Source: DALYJJ01 sp031969915
Lineage (GTDB): Bacteria; Acidobacteriota; Terriglobia; Bryobacterales; Bryobacteraceae
Assembly (NCBI GenBank): GCA_031969915.1
Contig: DALYJJ010000021.1
Coordinates: 1 to 62,413, forward strand
DNA length: 62,413 nucleotides
Direction of reading: 5' to 3'
The translations under genes were made by a program, and so were the position numbers. Shown in pieces: positions 18,079-27,567 of the stretch. Each line of letters opens with the position of its first letter. Positions within the stretch are counted from its first letter, which is position 1. A model generated the notes under the pieces. The model was not told where the DNA came from. It saw only the letters and a program-made list of their open reading frames with translations, and did no database searches.

Positions 18079-19320
18079 GTGGCCTTTTTCACCGGTTGCT
18101 TTCGCGAACCTCGCTGGCTGGCGCTCTGGGCGGCGATGCTTGGCTTCCTCCTGGACGCCATGGACGTGCTTCTCTATGTGTTTGCATTGCAAACGCTTAG
18201 GGCGGAGTTCGGGCTCAGCAACGCGCAGGCCGGGCTGGTCGCTTCCGTCACTTTGATCGCTTCGGCGGCGGGTGGAATCGTCGCCGGCTGGGCCAGCGAC
18301 CGGATCGGCCGCCGCCGGACATTGATCTACACCATCCTCGCCTACTCCCTGGCGTCGGGCGGGACCGCGACAGCCGGCGGCCTCTGGGAATTGGTTTTCT
18401 GGCGCGCGCTGGTCGGAATCGGCCTCGGTGGGGAGTGGTCGGCGGGAGCCACCCTGGTTTCGGAGTTCTGGCCGCCGGAGCACCGAGCCAAGGCGATCGG
18501 CTTCATGCAATCCGGATGGGCGCTGGGCTACATTGCGGCGGCGGGCCTCTCCGCCCTCATCCTGCCCCGGTGGGGCTGGCGGGTGTTGTTCCTCATCGGC
18601 GTCCTCCCTGCCCTACTGACCCTCGTGGTCCGCCGCAAAGTACAGGAACCGCCGGTTTGGCTCGAACACCGTCAGGCCAGGCCCCCCCTCACCGCGCTCT
18701 TCCGCGGAGCCATCGGCCGGCTGACCTTCCTGGCCACCACCCTGACCACCGCCGTGCTTTTCGCCTACTGGGGGCTGTTCACCTGGCTGCCCGGTTTCCT
18801 GAGCGCCCCGCGGGATGCCGGCGGCGCCGGCCTGACCATTGTGCGCACCGGCGGGTTCGTAATCGCCATGCAGCTCGGCGCCTTCGCCGGGTACCTCTGC
18901 TTCGGCTGGCTCGCGGACCGATGGGGCCGCCGGCCCGCCTTCGCGCTCTACGTCCTCGGTGCGGCTCTCGTCACGCCGCTCTACGGGACCGCGCCCGGCT
19001 GGGGAGGCGAAGCGGTGTTACTCGCCATGGGCCCGCTCGTTGGGTTTCTCGGCACCGGCTTTTTCGCCCTCTTCGGAGCCATGCTCGCCGAGATTTATCC
19101 GACGGAGATACGCGGCGCCGGGCAGGGATTTACGTACAACTTCGGGCGCGGGCTCTCCGCTTTGGCTCCCTACGCCGTCGGCGCCATCGCAGATCGGAGT
19201 GGTTTAGGAACGGCACTTGCTTTGAACGCCGCTTTTTTTCTCGCCGGCGCGGTATTGGTTTTCACTCTTCCGGAGACGAAGAGTACAGACTTGCGGCGGG
19301 TGGCGCCGGAATCCGCTTAG
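18079..19320 (+). CDS. MFS transporter, metabolite:H+ symporter type
   Basis: 413 residues from GTG 18079; a TTG at 18058 is a possible alternative, but a -10-like TATACT lies between them. Twelve hydrophobic segments are visible. The loop motif GWASDRIGRRRTL and the block GLGGEWSAGATLVSEFWP with RAKAIGFMQSGWALG match the sialate/lactate and aromatic-acid:H+ symporter branches of the major facilitator superfamily, a proton-driven importer of an organic acid. No catabolic gene sits beside it, so the substrate is open. Its stop overlaps the stop of the convergent small gene (19317-19320). Confidence 0.87.
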   Translation: MAFFTGCFREPRWLALWAAMLGFLLDAMDVLLYVFALQTLRAEFGLSNAQAGLVASVTLIASAAGGIVAGWASDRIGRRRTLIYTILAYSLASGGTATAGGLWELVFWRALVGIGLGGEWSAGATLVSEFWPPEHRAKAIGFMQSGWALGYIAAAGLSALILPRWGWRVLFLIGVLPALLTLVVRRKVQEPPVWLEHRQARPPLTALFRGAIGRLTFLATTLTTAVLFAYWGLFTWLPGFLSAPRDAGGAGLTIVRTGGFVIAMQLGAFAGYLCFGWLADRWGRRPAFALYVLGAALVTPLYGTAPGWGGEAVLLAMGPLVGFLGTGFFALFGAMLAEIYPTEIRGAGQGFTYNFGRGLSALAPYAVGAIADRSGLGTALALNAAFFLAGAVLVFTLPETKSTDLRRVAPESA

Positions 19321-19754
19321 CGGCCGCGCCCGTTTTGATAAATCCGCTGGCGCGCCTCGCCCAGCACTTCCTCACCCAGAATCTCGCGGCCGATCGCCTG
19401 CATCACTCCGTTCGCCGCGCTCATCTTACCCAGTAACTTCAGCGCGGTCAGGTGGCCCATGCGATATTCCGAGAGAGTCAGCCGCCGCACCGCGCGCATT
19501 CGGATGGGACGCATCGTGCGATCGGGACAGGGCATCAGAATGTAAGTTTCATCGAGTGCCGGGTCGCCCCCATCGTCCGGCGCCTCCACGTACACTTGCG
19601 CGGTCAGACCCACTTGGCCGAAATTGGCCCGCTTCCCCTCGGTTTCCGGGAACAGCGCCCACAGTTCGCGTTCCGTTTCGATGTAGTCTGCCCAGTTGAA
19701 ACTTACGGGAAGCGGATACGACGCGCCCGGATCCACAAACACGAACTCGCTCAA
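19317..19754 (-). CDS. hypothetical protein
   Basis: 145 residues from a TTG at 19754, chosen because AGGGAGGG lies about 6 nt upstream and the frame before it does not look coding. The protein begins EFVFVDPGASYPLP, has a middle rich in acidic residues (VEAPDDGGDPALDET) and ends with a helical basic segment (EEVLGEARQRIYQNGRGR). There is no signal peptide, membrane segment or motif I recognise. It is probably a cytoplasmic soluble protein. Neighbours give no hint. Confidence 0.6.
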   Translation of the reverse strand: MSEFVFVDPGASYPLPVSFNWADYIETERELWALFPETEGKRANFGQVGLTAQVYVEAPDDGGDPALDETYILMPCPDRTMRPIRMRAVRRLTLSEYRMGHLTALKLLGKMSAANGVMQAIGREILGEEVLGEARQRIYQNGRGR

Positions 19755-19805
19755 GAGACCCTCCCTCTGCCCACACCCGATGGCGGATCTTGATTCCTGC
19801 CCGCC

Positions 19806-19814
19806 AGTATAGCA
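19806..19814 (-). promoter_or_regulatory. extended -10 (TGCTATACT) upstream of the TTG-start gene
   Basis: On the minus strand TG-C-TATACT forms an extended -10 element about 50 nt before the TTG at 19754, leaving room for the strong AGGGAGGG ribosome site. A -35 is not obvious, as is common with extended -10 promoters. Confidence 0.45.
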
Positions 19815-19944
19815 GTCAAATCGAAACCGGACAGCAAAGAGTCGGGATTTTTCTCTGACACACGCGTCGGTATTTCGCGGAGTATTTGTGAAACGGATGC
19901 TAATTAACAAAAGCTGGCAGTATTGGTAATACCCGCTCCATGGC

Positions 19945-21756
19945 CTATCGAATGCCGGGGACTCGGCGCAAGGAGGGCGGGCCGGATGGTTTGGCCTGCA
20001 AACGAAAAAACGTTTCCACTTCAGCGGTCATTCGAACCGGCTTACCGTCCTTAGTGGCCGGTCGGAATCGCCATTTCGCCACCGCTTCCGCGGCTTTTTG
20101 GTCGAGCTCCGGATCGAGCGACCGGACGACCCGCTGAACGGTCGGTCTCCCGCTCTCATCGATCTCCACCGCCAACCGCACCGCGCCTTCTACACCTCGC
20201 CGGCGGGCCGCTTCCGTGTAAGCGGGATTCACCGCCTGGAGCAGCGACGGGGGCGTATCCGCCACCGCCGAAGCTCGTGGGTTGAGCGGTTTCGGAACCT
20301 CGACCACCGGAATCGGGGTCACCGTGGCCGGTTCGGGCTCGGTGGCTTGGACCTTCACGGAGTCGGCCGGCGTTGCCTGGGCCGGTGGTGCCTGGGCCGG
20401 TGGTGCCTGGGCAGGTGTTGCCTGTGCAGGATTCCCGCCCTTAGCCGGCGCCGAATCCGCGGGCGAGGGCGGCGGGGGCAAGGCGGGCGATGGCTGCGTG
20501 CCGGCCCGCGGCGCTGATGCGAGTGGCGCCGCGGCCGGATTCGCGGCCGCAGGTTTCGCGGCCGCAGGCTTCGGGGCGGCGGGAACGGGCCGTGACGGAG
20601 CGGGCTGAGTCCGCACCGGCTCTGAGAGCGATCTCGACTCGATCGGCTCCACCTTGGACATCGGCTTGGATTGCACCCGGAGAGGATCGGCCGCCGCGGG
20701 ACGGTTGATCTCGCGAACCAGTGCGATCGAACCCAGCGCCAGCGCCGCGACTCCCGCCGCCGCGCCCACACCGAGCCACCGATGGCTCGGGGAGCGGACC
20801 GGAAGCGGTGGCGGGACGGACGGGGCGGGAACCGCCGGGGCTGGGGGCACAACGGCAGGCGCCGGTTGGGTTAGTGTCGGCGCCGGCGCCGGCACTGCTA
20901 CCGGAATCGCGGGGAGCGAAACCGGGCTTGGCGCCGCCGCCGTGGCGGCTTCTGCGGTCGCGGCAAAGGCGGCGGCAAACGCGGCGCAGTTCGCGTAGCG
21001 GGCGGCCGGAGATTTCGCCAGCGCCCGCCGGAGCACCTCGATCATTCCCCCAGGCGCCCGCCCGTCGAGCTTCTCGAGCGGCGGATCTTCGTAGGCAATC
21101 TTGAAAGCCAGCGCCGTCAGCGTGTCCGCTTGAAAGGGCTTCTCTCCGGTCAGCATCTCGAACGCCACCACGGCGAGCGAGTACTGATCCGAGCGGCCAT
21201 CGATCGTCTGAGCCTGCACCTGCTCGGGCGACATGTACGACGGCGAGCCCATAACGGCGCCGGTCAGCGTGAGTGTACCGGCGGAGAATTTCGCGATCCC
21301 GAAATCGGTGACCTTCAGCCGGCCATCCGCGGTGATCATCAGGTTCGCGGGTTTGATATCGCGATGGATCACGCCGGCCTGGTGTGCATAGTCGAGCGCG
21401 CCCGCGGCCTGACTGACAAAGGAGATCACCCGCTCCACGGCCAGCTTGCGATCGAGCCCGAGCAGGCGCGACAAGGGCACCCCGTCAACGAACTCCATCG
21501 CGATGAACGTAACTCCATCCTGCTCACCGATCTGGTAGACGGTGACGATGCCCGGATGGGACAGTTGGCCGGCGGCCTGGGCTTCCCGCAGAAGGCGCTG
21601 GCGCAGGGTCTGATACTCATCCGGGTGTGAGAGGTCGAGCCGGATCGTCTTGATCGCCACGGGGCGCTGGATGAGCGGATCGAAGCCCCGGAACACCACA
21701 CCCATTCCGCCGCGACCCAGTTCGCCCGTGATCTGGTACGGCCCCAGCCTGTTCAT
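19945..21756 (-). CDS. membrane Ser/Thr protein kinase fused to a TonB C-terminal domain
   Basis: 603 residues. A Hanks-type kinase domain fills about 5-265: P-loop GRGGMG (14-19), catalytic Lys36 in VAIK, HRDIKPAN (131-138), DFG (151-153) and SYMSPEQ. A Pro/Ala-rich linker, one membrane helix (about 327-347) and a second long Pro/Ala linker with repeats of the type PAQAPPAQAP follow. The last 95 residues (from about 505) are a TonB_C fold: NPAYTEAARRRGVEGAVRLAVEI and the closing WRFRPATKDGKPV. The kinase is thus cytoplasmic and the TonB-like domain periplasmic. TonB_C could contact an outer-membrane receptor or act as a sensory module. The gene lies 9 nt downstream of the HDOD gene but has its own TATAAT. 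Confidence 0.93.
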   Translation of the reverse strand: MNRLGPYQITGELGRGGMGVVFRGFDPLIQRPVAIKTIRLDLSHPDEYQTLRQRLLREAQAAGQLSHPGIVTVYQIGEQDGVTFIAMEFVDGVPLSRLLGLDRKLAVERVISFVSQAAGALDYAHQAGVIHRDIKPANLMITADGRLKVTDFGIAKFSAGTLTLTGAVMGSPSYMSPEQVQAQTIDGRSDQYSLAVVAFEMLTGEKPFQADTLTALAFKIAYEDPPLEKLDGRAPGGMIEVLRRALAKSPAARYANCAAFAAAFAATAEAATAAAPSPVSLPAIPVAVPAPAPTLTQPAPAVVPPAPAVPAPSVPPPLPVRSPSHRWLGVGAAAGVAALALGSIALVREINRPAAADPLRVQSKPMSKVEPIESRSLSEPVRTQPAPSRPVPAAPKPAAAKPAAANPAAAPLASAPRAGTQPSPALPPPPSPADSAPAKGGNPAQATPAQAPPAQAPPAQATPADSVKVQATEPEPATVTPIPVVEVPKPLNPRASAVADTPPSLLQAVNPAYTEAARRRGVEGAVRLAVEIDESGRPTVQRVVRSLDPELDQKAAEAVAKWRFRPATKDGKPVRMTAEVETFFRLQAKPSGPPSLRRVPGIR

Positions 21757-21764
21757 TTCGCTCG

Positions 21765-21770
21765 ATTATA
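21765..21770 (-). promoter_or_regulatory. -10 element (TATAAT) overlapping the HDOD stop, next to the kinase start
   Basis: A perfect TATAAT on the minus strand overlaps the TAA stop of the upstream HDOD gene and ends 8 nt before the kinase ATG. Transcription would start within 1-3 nt of the ATG. No Shine-Dalgarno is present. Confidence 0.5.
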
Positions 21771-23310
21771 GCGCTTGGCGCTGCCTGCGCCTGCTCTTAT
21801 CGATGCTCGCCGCGATCGAGTCGCGTAAACCCCCGATTGCCCGCCGCGCCGCTTCGGACAAAGCGCGCGGCCGGTCGTCGTCGAAGTAGAGGCAGCCCAG
21901 CACCCGGTCGTCGACCACAATCGGGAACAGGCCGAAACTGGCTGCGTTCATCCGCCGCGCCAGCTCGGACTCCGAGAAACGCCCCTCACGATCCGGGTTA
22001 ACGAAGACGTCCTGCCGCCGCAGCAGCGCCAGCGCGATCACGCCGCCGCGCGCCTCCACCGCGAAGTCGAACGCCGCGAGCGCCGCTTCCATGTCGTCGC
22101 CCGCGCCCAGGCGGCCCGCCACCGTCTGCCGTTCCGCATTCACCAGTCCGAAGAGGGCGCGCCGGAATCCACCGGCCTCGCGAACCGAGACCACGGCCCG
22201 GCGCAGGATCTGATTCACGTCGGGGTTCTCCGCTTCCGCCACCAGAGCGCGCACTTCGGCCTCCTCGCGTTCCAGGCGCTCCTCGTCCTGGGGCCGTTCC
22301 GCGCGCGCTTCGTCCTCGCCGCCTTCGGTCAGGGTGGCGACCACCAGCGCGGCCTGCTTGCGGAGACGCAAGTCGTCCACGGAGAGATTCAGCCACTCCA
22401 GGCTCTCCTTCGATTCTTCGAGCGCCTGGCCCACGATCTTCTCCACGTCCTCCGGCCGCACCTTGAGCGCCGCTCCGTATCCGTCCAGCAGCCGAGCCAG
22501 CGCCGCGCCGGCGGCGTTGGCGTCCTTGCGGTACACCACGCCCGTCAACTGGTGGCTGAACGAGACCACGGTCAGGAGTTGGCCCGCTTCCGAGAGCGGC
22601 CCCAGGGCCCGGAGCGACCGCTCCCGCATGCATTCGCCGACGCTCTCCGGCATCTGCCAGTGGTGGGTCATGGCCCGCCCCAGTTCTTCATAGTGAAATC
22701 GGAGCACCCGGAAGGCTGCCTGCCGGCCCGTCACCATGTGTTCCGCCACGGCCGAAAGGATGTCCGCGTATGTGCCGGGGTAGTAGCAGGCGATGAGCAG
22801 TTCTCCGAGGTTGCGAAACATGCCGCACAGGTAAGCCTCTTCGATCCTCCGGAACTGCACCCGCTCCGCCGCGCTCCGCGCGTGATTCGCGGTCACCACG
22901 GAGAGCATCATGAGTTCCCGTACGCCGGGCGACTTCCTCCGGAAATGGTCCACCAGAATCATCGAGCCGGCCAGGTCGCGCACCGCCTCGGCGCCGAGCA
23001 TCGCCACGGCGTGCCCAAGACTGCGAATTTCCCGGCCGGACCGGTTGTAATAGAACGAATTCACGGCCCGCAGGACTTTCAATGACAACCCAAAATCGCG
23101 GCGCACGACGTCGGTGATTTGCCGGGCGGAGCCGCACTCGTCGTCGGCGGCCAACATCACCTCGCGAATGCTGCGCGAGAAGGCCGGGAAGTCCGGCCGG
23201 CTGGTGAGTTCCTGCACGCAGGCGGCGACGCAGTCGTTGCGGCTCATGTTCCGGGGCAGCGCGAGGCGCGCTCCGGGAACCACCGCGCTGGAGTGGCTGA
23301 CTCCGTTCAT
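21766..23310 (-). CDS. HDOD-domain signalling protein with C-terminal GAF-like domain
   Basis: 514 residues from ATG 23310 (GTG 23322 and ATG 23250 are alternatives; no strong ribosome site decides). The N-terminal HDOD domain (about 30-240) shows ELTSRPDFPAFSRSIREVM, DFGLSLKVLRAVNSFYY, the helix SLGHAVAMLGAEAVRDL and GMFRNLGELL. HDOD is an HD-fold relative without the metal-binding HD pair and acts in signalling. The middle is an acidic charged helix (about 330-370) and the C-terminus looks like GAF (FGLFPIVVDDRVLGCLYFDDD). It lies directly upstream of the kinase-TonB gene; a joint signalling role is plausible but unproven. Confidence 0.85.
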   Translation of the reverse strand: MNGVSHSSAVVPGARLALPRNMSRNDCVAACVQELTSRPDFPAFSRSIREVMLAADDECGSARQITDVVRRDFGLSLKVLRAVNSFYYNRSGREIRSLGHAVAMLGAEAVRDLAGSMILVDHFRRKSPGVRELMMLSVVTANHARSAAERVQFRRIEEAYLCGMFRNLGELLIACYYPGTYADILSAVAEHMVTGRQAAFRVLRFHYEELGRAMTHHWQMPESVGECMRERSLRALGPLSEAGQLLTVVSFSHQLTGVVYRKDANAAGAALARLLDGYGAALKVRPEDVEKIVGQALEESKESLEWLNLSVDDLRLRKQAALVVATLTEGGEDEARAERPQDEERLEREEAEVRALVAEAENPDVNQILRRAVVSVREAGGFRRALFGLVNAERQTVAGRLGAGDDMEAALAAFDFAVEARGGVIALALLRRQDVFVNPDREGRFSESELARRMNAASFGLFPIVVDDRVLGCLYFDDDRPRALSEAARRAIGGLRDSIAASIDKSRRRQRQAL

Positions 23311-23514
23311 CGTGGGCGGCACAGAGGCCTACTGGCTTATCGGCGAACCGGGGAACATCGTGAACGGGGGGACTTTGTGATGATGCGGGCCTGCCCGGGG
23401 AATCCAGGCCGCCCGCCCAAGGGAAGGAATTTCGGGAGGGCCGGTGGAAGGGCTGCGGGGGCAACCCTTCCGCCGCGGACTTGCGCTTCGGCGGAGCCGG
23501 AGCCGGCGACCCGG

Positions 23515-24126
23515 TCAAGCCGCCTTGCGCACGGGGTACCGCCTGCTTGACTTCTCGACCTTGTCCGGGTTGACAACCTTCGGCGGCGGTCCGATCGGAA
23601 CGATCCGCGCGCCGCCGGCCGGAAACGCCTTGCTTCCCTTCAACGTCCCGCTGAAGTACTCGTCCAGCGGATACAGGGCGTACGGCTGAAGTTCGCGGTA
23701 AACCCGCCCCAACTGAGCTTCCATCCGGTACACCATGTGGAAAAACGTGCCTCGGTCGAGGCCCAGACGGCGGCAGCAAAGCCGCCAGTCAGCGCCCAAA
23801 AGGTAGTGGTAGTTGAAAATGCGGTAGTACTCTTCAGACAACGCTCGCTTGGTCACATTGAGGAAGTCGACGATGTATTCCTCGTCCTTGCGCCCATAGG
23901 CGAAGCGGCCGAACCGCTGCTTCGTCGGTTCGACGGTAGCTCGGCTCATGGATCGTTCGTTCTCGTTGCACTCACGGAACCGGGCGTAACAGGCCCGGAA
24001 AATGCTGCGAAAGACACACTGGCACGGAACCTCGCGACCGCGAGTGAGATCGCGAAGACCTAAGCCGTGGCATCGCTTACAGCCCTCCATTGAGAGGGCG
24101 ATGGTCTCGGTACGGGTCCACTCCAT
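23515..24126 (-). CDS. hypothetical protein with N-terminal cysteine motif
   Basis: 203 residues. The N-terminus has CKRCHGLGLRD followed by PCQC, four Cys spaced like a small zinc ribbon; further Cys occur at about residues 37, 46 and 54. The middle (about 85-160) is helical and resembles a DNA-binding or sigma-like helix set (DFLNVTKRALSEEYYRIF, RLCCRRLGLDRGTFFHMVYRM). This suggests a nucleic-acid-binding regulator, but I do not recognise the family. It is divergent from the HTH gene at 24397 across a 270-nt AT-rich spacer that holds a palindrome. Confidence 0.65.
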   Translation of the reverse strand: MEWTRTETIALSMEGCKRCHGLGLRDLTRGREVPCQCVFRSIFRACYARFRECNENERSMSRATVEPTKQRFGRFAYGRKDEEYIVDFLNVTKRALSEEYYRIFNYHYLLGADWRLCCRRLGLDRGTFFHMVYRMEAQLGRVYRELQPYALYPLDEYFSGTLKGSKAFPAGGARIVPIGPPPKVVNPDKVEKSSRRYPVRKAA

Positions 24127-24396
24127 TTCGTTCTGTCTGCTCCGTTTCGTTTAGCCGGTTCGGCGATTTTTGCTAGCCACCGGCCGGTTGTGTTGTACTG
24201 ATAGTACTATCCCCGGAGGTTTCGTCAATAAATTACCTAAAAATAAATTTGATATCGCCTGCTGCGGATAGGGAATACAAACCGCATCACAATGAAAACA
24301 AGACGCTGCTGGGGCGACCTCCCTAGAATTCTTTTCTTGAGATTATTTGAATTCGTGCAGACGTATTTCCCACAGGAATCAAAATCGAGGAGACCG
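24127..24396. other. AT-rich divergent intergenic region
   Basis: 270 nt between two divergent regulator-like genes, much richer in A/T than its surroundings (for example ATAAATTACCTAAAAATAAA around 24228). It contains nested palindromes at 24195-24211 and a GGAGG (24215-24219) with no start codon at proper spacing. No RNA gene or coding frame is seen. It probably carries both promoters and a regulatory site. Confidence 0.5.
24195..24211. promoter_or_regulatory. nested palindromes, possible operator
   Basis: GTACT-GAT-AGTAC (24195-24207) overlaps the perfect 12-nt palindrome GATAGTACTATC (24200-24211). Short dyads like this between divergent genes are typical regulator-binding sites. The HTH protein encoded at 24397 is the obvious candidate binder. 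Confidence 0.4.
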
Positions 24397-24699
24397 ATGT
24401 ACTTTTCGCGACTCTGTGACCGGCTACTGGCCGCCGTTACGTTGCGCCTTCGGAACGGCGAGATGACCGAACGGGAACTGGCGCGCCGCATCGGCATGTC
24501 GCAGCCTCACGTTCACAATGTCCTAAAAAGGCGGCGCATTCTCACCGCTCCCGTGGCGGACCTTCTGCTCGAGGCATTCCGGATGAGCGCGCTCGACCTG
24601 GTGAGCAACGAGGAGTGGCAGTCCTGGGTCAAGCACCGCGAGTCGCGGCCACTTCCCGGTACGTTTCCAACACCTGGCGGGCCGTCCAATCCCAGTTGA
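24397..24699 (+). CDS. small helix-turn-helix (XRE-like) protein
   Basis: 100 residues. The start at 24397 is set by AGGAGA 4 nt upstream; an in-frame ATG at 24292 has no ribosome site. Residues about 22-55 form a Cro/CI-like helix-turn-helix (EMTERELARRIGMSQPHVHN followed by VLKRRR). The C-terminus (DLLLEAFRMSALDLVSNEEW) may dimerise. It is a likely DNA-binding repressor, possibly of its own promoter through the palindrome at 24195-24211. Its 3' end overlaps the convergent glycosyltransferase gene by 71 nt. Confidence 0.75.
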   Translation: MYFSRLCDRLLAAVTLRLRNGEMTERELARRIGMSQPHVHNVLKRRRILTAPVADLLLEAFRMSALDLVSNEEWQSWVKHRESRPLPGTFPTPGGPSNPS

Positions 24700-25771
24700 A
24701 CCGCTTGGCCTGTTCGAAGCCCTTCCGGCGGAGTTCGTCGCGCAGTCCGGTGTCCAGCAAGACCTCGCGTATGCCCCGCGCGATGTCGAACACGTTTTCG
24801 GGATTCACCGTCACGGCCGCGTCGCCCACCACTTCGGGCAGCGAGCTGACATTCGAGGAGACCACCGGCGTGCCGCAGGACATGGCTTCGAGGGGCGGCA
24901 ATCCGAATCCTTCATACAGCGAAGGGAACACAAAGGCGGCGGCCGTCTCATACAACACGCGCAGGGTGTCCAGGGGCACGAATCCGAGGAATCGCACGGA
25001 CTGTTCCACGCGGGTCTGGATCACGGCGCGGCGCACCTGCGGGTATCGCGAGATCTCGTCGCCGATGATAATCAGCCGCAGGTCCTTATAAGCGGGGTGG
25101 CTGTCCAGGTCGCCGCGAAGCACGGCGAAGGCCTCCACCAGGCGCGGAATGTTCTTCTGCGGCCGGATGTTGCCCACGTAGAGCAAGAACGGATAGTTGA
25201 TCCCATACCGTTCGAGCGTTCGCAGGCTCTCCGCGCCGCTCTTGCCGCCGTTGGCGGCGAAGCGCGGGTCGGGCGCGGAGTAGATCTGGCGGATGCGCGC
25301 GGGCGGCACACCGATCACCTGTTCCACGTCCCGCCGCGTGGCCTCCGATACCGCGATGACCCGCTCGGCCCGGAGCAACCCGCGGCGGAACCGATAGAGT
25401 TCGAGCGAGTTCCGCCAGCCTTCGCGCTGTTCGAAAACGATGCTACCCATGTCGTGGATGGTCACCACATAAGGCGTGGGCATGAGCAGCGGCACGGCGC
25501 TCAGCGGCACGTGGTAGAGGTCGGCCGCGTAGCGCCGCAAGAAGAGGGGGAACGCCAGGTTGTCCAGCAGCGCTGTGTCGGAACGCTGGTAGAAAACCGC
25601 GTGGAAATTCGGCGGCACATTCTGAAACGCTTCGGTATCGGCGGGCGAGGCCACCAGGACGTAGTGATTTTCGCGGTCCAGGCGGCCGAGCGCCGCCACC
25701 AGGTTCCGGATGTAGGTGCCGATGCCGAAATCCCGGTAGTGGCGGACGTCGATGGCGATATGGAGCGGCAT
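24629..25771 (-). CDS. glycosyltransferase family 1/4-type (GT-B)
   Basis: 380 residues. The N-terminal half has GIGTYIRNLVAALGRLD and TIHDMGS; the C-terminal nucleotide-sugar domain has YVGNIRPQKNIPRLVEAF, VRFLGFVP, FVFPSLYEGFGLPPLEAMSCG (the EGFGxxxxE acceptor-donor motif) and GTPVVSSNVSSLPEVVGDAA. It is a retaining GT-B enzyme of the GT4 type, cytoplasmic or membrane-associated, that transfers a sugar to a lipid or glycan; acceptor unknown. The start at 25771 abuts the glyA stop, suggesting co-transcription, but there are no other envelope-glycan genes nearby. Confidence 0.92.
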   Translation of the reverse strand: MPLHIAIDVRHYRDFGIGTYIRNLVAALGRLDRENHYVLVASPADTEAFQNVPPNFHAVFYQRSDTALLDNLAFPLFLRRYAADLYHVPLSAVPLLMPTPYVVTIHDMGSIVFEQREGWRNSLELYRFRRGLLRAERVIAVSEATRRDVEQVIGVPPARIRQIYSAPDPRFAANGGKSGAESLRTLERYGINYPFLLYVGNIRPQKNIPRLVEAFAVLRGDLDSHPAYKDLRLIIIGDEISRYPQVRRAVIQTRVEQSVRFLGFVPLDTLRVLYETAAAFVFPSLYEGFGLPPLEAMSCGTPVVSSNVSSLPEVVGDAAVTVNPENVFDIARGIREVLLDTGLRDELRRKGFEQAKRFNWDWTARQVLETYREVAATRGA

Positions 25772-27052
<1,281 letters not shown>

Positions 27053-27075
27053 GGCAGGCTGCTCCTTGTCGCTCC

Positions 27076-27522
27076 TTACAGATGCGCTTTTTCGATCTCG
27101 GCGATCTTTTCCAGGCGGCGTCCGTGCCGCCCGCCTTCAAAGGGCGTGCGCAGGAAGATCTCGATCAGCTCCGACGCCTTGGCCTCGTCCAGGTACCGCG
27201 CCCCCAGCGCCAGCACGTTGGCGTCGTTATGGCTCCGGGTCAGTTCCACTTCCTCCGGATCGAACGCCAGCGCCGCGCGAACCCCGTGAAACTTATTCGC
27301 CGCGATGGACATCCCCACGCCGGTCGAACACACCAGCACGCCCCGTTCCGCCGATCCGCCCGAGACCATCGAGGCCACCGCCGCCGCGTAATCCGGGTAG
27401 TCGGTTGACGCCGCGCTATGCGTTCCGACGTCGGCCACCTCGTGCCCGTTCTGTTCCAGTTTTTCCCGCAGCCGCTGCTTCAGCGCGAAGCCCGCGTGGT
27501 CGGCGCCGATGGCGATTTTCAT
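27076..27522 (-). CDS. rpiB: ribose-5-phosphate isomerase B
   Basis: 148 residues, standard for RpiB/LacAB. It interconverts ribose-5-phosphate and ribulose-5-phosphate. The N-terminal MKIAIGADHAGFALK, the catalytic-Cys block VLVCSTGVGMSIAANK and RSHNDANVLALGARY identify it. Its start lies 45 nt from the divergent proS start. Upstream of glyA, it may be co-transcribed with it. Confidence 0.95.
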   Translation of the reverse strand: MKIAIGADHAGFALKQRLREKLEQNGHEVADVGTHSAASTDYPDYAAAVASMVSGGSAERGVLVCSTGVGMSIAANKFHGVRAALAFDPEEVELTRSHNDANVLALGARYLDEAKASELIEIFLRTPFEGGRHGRRLEKIAEIEKAHL

Positions 27523-27543
27523 GGGGAATCTTCAATCCTAGCA

Positions 27544-27552
27544 TGCTACGAT
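27544..27552 (+). promoter_or_regulatory. extended -10-like element (TGCTACGAT) upstream of proS
   Basis: TG-C-TACGAT lies 15 nt before the proS ATG, within the 45-nt spacer shared with rpiB. The GGTGGG ribosome-site-like stretch follows at once, so the leader would be only a few bases long. Confidence 0.3.
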
Positions 27553-27567
27553 GGTGGGTCCATTCCC

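Noticed and set aside
24292..24396. 35-codon N-terminal extension of the HTH gene from ATG 24292
   Set aside because: No ribosome site at 24292, whereas AGGAGA sits properly before 24397.
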